Source: Paracrocinitomix sp040880585
GTDB taxonomy: Bacteria; Bacteroidota; Bacteroidia; Flavobacteriales_D; Crocinitomicaceae
Assembly (NCBI GenBank): GCA_040880585.1
Contig: JBBDID010000037.1
Span: 42,412-106,411, forward strand
DNA length: 64,000 bases
Direction: 5' to 3'
Made by a program: the position numbers and the translations under genes. Below, piece after piece: positions 63,831 to 64,000 of this stretch; position 1 is the stretch's first letter; each line of letters begins with the position of its first letter. The notes beneath the pieces were generated by a model. It was not told where the DNA came from and did not search any database. It saw only the letters and a list, made by a program, of their open reading frames with translations.

Positions 63831-64000
63831 TTACTTCAAGACCGTCACATGTCCTCTAACGGTTCGTTTTTTATCAGTTCCGGTTTCTCCAAATTTAATC
63901 TGCCAGACATATACACCGTCTTGCACAAGGCCTCCGTCTCCGTAAGTACCATCCCAGCCAAAATCTGAATTGTACGATTCAAATACCACTTCACCCCATC
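63831..64000 (-). CDS. gliding-motility C-terminal-domain protein, 3' end only
   Basis: The last 56 codons of a leftward gene that enters from the right edge. They read FESYNSDFGWDGTYGDGGLV, then DGVYVWQIKF and a final VRGHVTVLK. This is the end of a CHU_C-type domain that targets proteins to type IX secretion. The rest is outside the window. Confidence 0.85.
   Translation of the reverse strand, partial: WGEVVFESYNSDFGWDGTYGDGGLVQDGVYVWQIKFGETGTDKKRTVRGHVTVLK

Overview
The window is a stretch of Bacteroidota chromosome, most likely from the order Flavobacteriales or a close relative. Four things point there: a complete alternative complex III (act) cluster joined to cytochrome c oxidase genes, several type IX secretion system proteins (PorP/SprF and gliding-motility C-terminal-domain proteins), lineage-typical small families (IPExxxVDY, DUF2480, DUF3108), and promoters of the Bacteroidota type (TAnnTTTG at -7). 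No rRNA, tRNA, CRISPR array or transposase was seen. One run of exactly 100 Ns (7115-7214) is an assembly gap.

Layout. 1-2218: envelope genes (DUF3108 fragment, GT9 and GT2 glycosyltransferases). 2219-9685: an accessory island inserted between the GT2 gene and tatD. It holds a PH-like membrane protein, an AbiEi/AbiEii toxin-antitoxin pair, an SRPBCC protein, several orphan lipoproteins and membrane proteins, a repeat family with a long (about 165 bp) and a short (about 47 bp) form, and diverged fragments of the two flanking core genes. 9686-12755: tatD, a membrane protein, a structured non-coding element and a secreted protein. 12858-24882: the respiratory operon actABCDEF-coxB-coxA, transcribed leftwards from a recognisable promoter and ended by a strong terminator. 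25146-31000: SPOR and DUF4389 proteins, then rimP-nusA-infB with a terminator-like hairpin in its leader. 31376-41170: cyclase-family hydrolase, pyruvate kinase, TerB-like protein, large secreted lamin-tail protein, asd, peptide-binding lipoprotein and a PorP/SprF protein. 41249-48176: leftward fatty-acid and housekeeping genes (accC, a lipoprotein, accB, fabH; rpmF with a DUF177 gene; pdxA-pepA). 48359-64000: a large gliding/T9SS protein, riboflavin synthase, a large lipoprotein, an OmpA protein fused to a phosphatase-like domain, DUF3179 protein, photolyase, a cyclophilin-FKBP-FKBP isomerase, an SDR enzyme, DUF2480 protein, a DEAD-box helicase, and the C-terminal end of another T9SS-sorted protein.

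How the genes work together. In the respiratory block, Act oxidises quinol and passes electrons through haem c subunits (ActA, ActE) to the CuA subunit CoxB and on to the oxygen-reducing CoxA. The acc/fabH block starts fatty-acid synthesis. The rimP-nusA-infB block couples transcription and translation. The island is the unusual part. Its edges carry copies of the 5' end of the GT2 gene and the 3' end of tatD that differ from the residents mainly at silent positions, which suggests recombination with DNA from a related strain at a repeat-rich hot spot. The AbiE pair has a perfect 28-bp palindrome lying over the -33 element of its own promoter.
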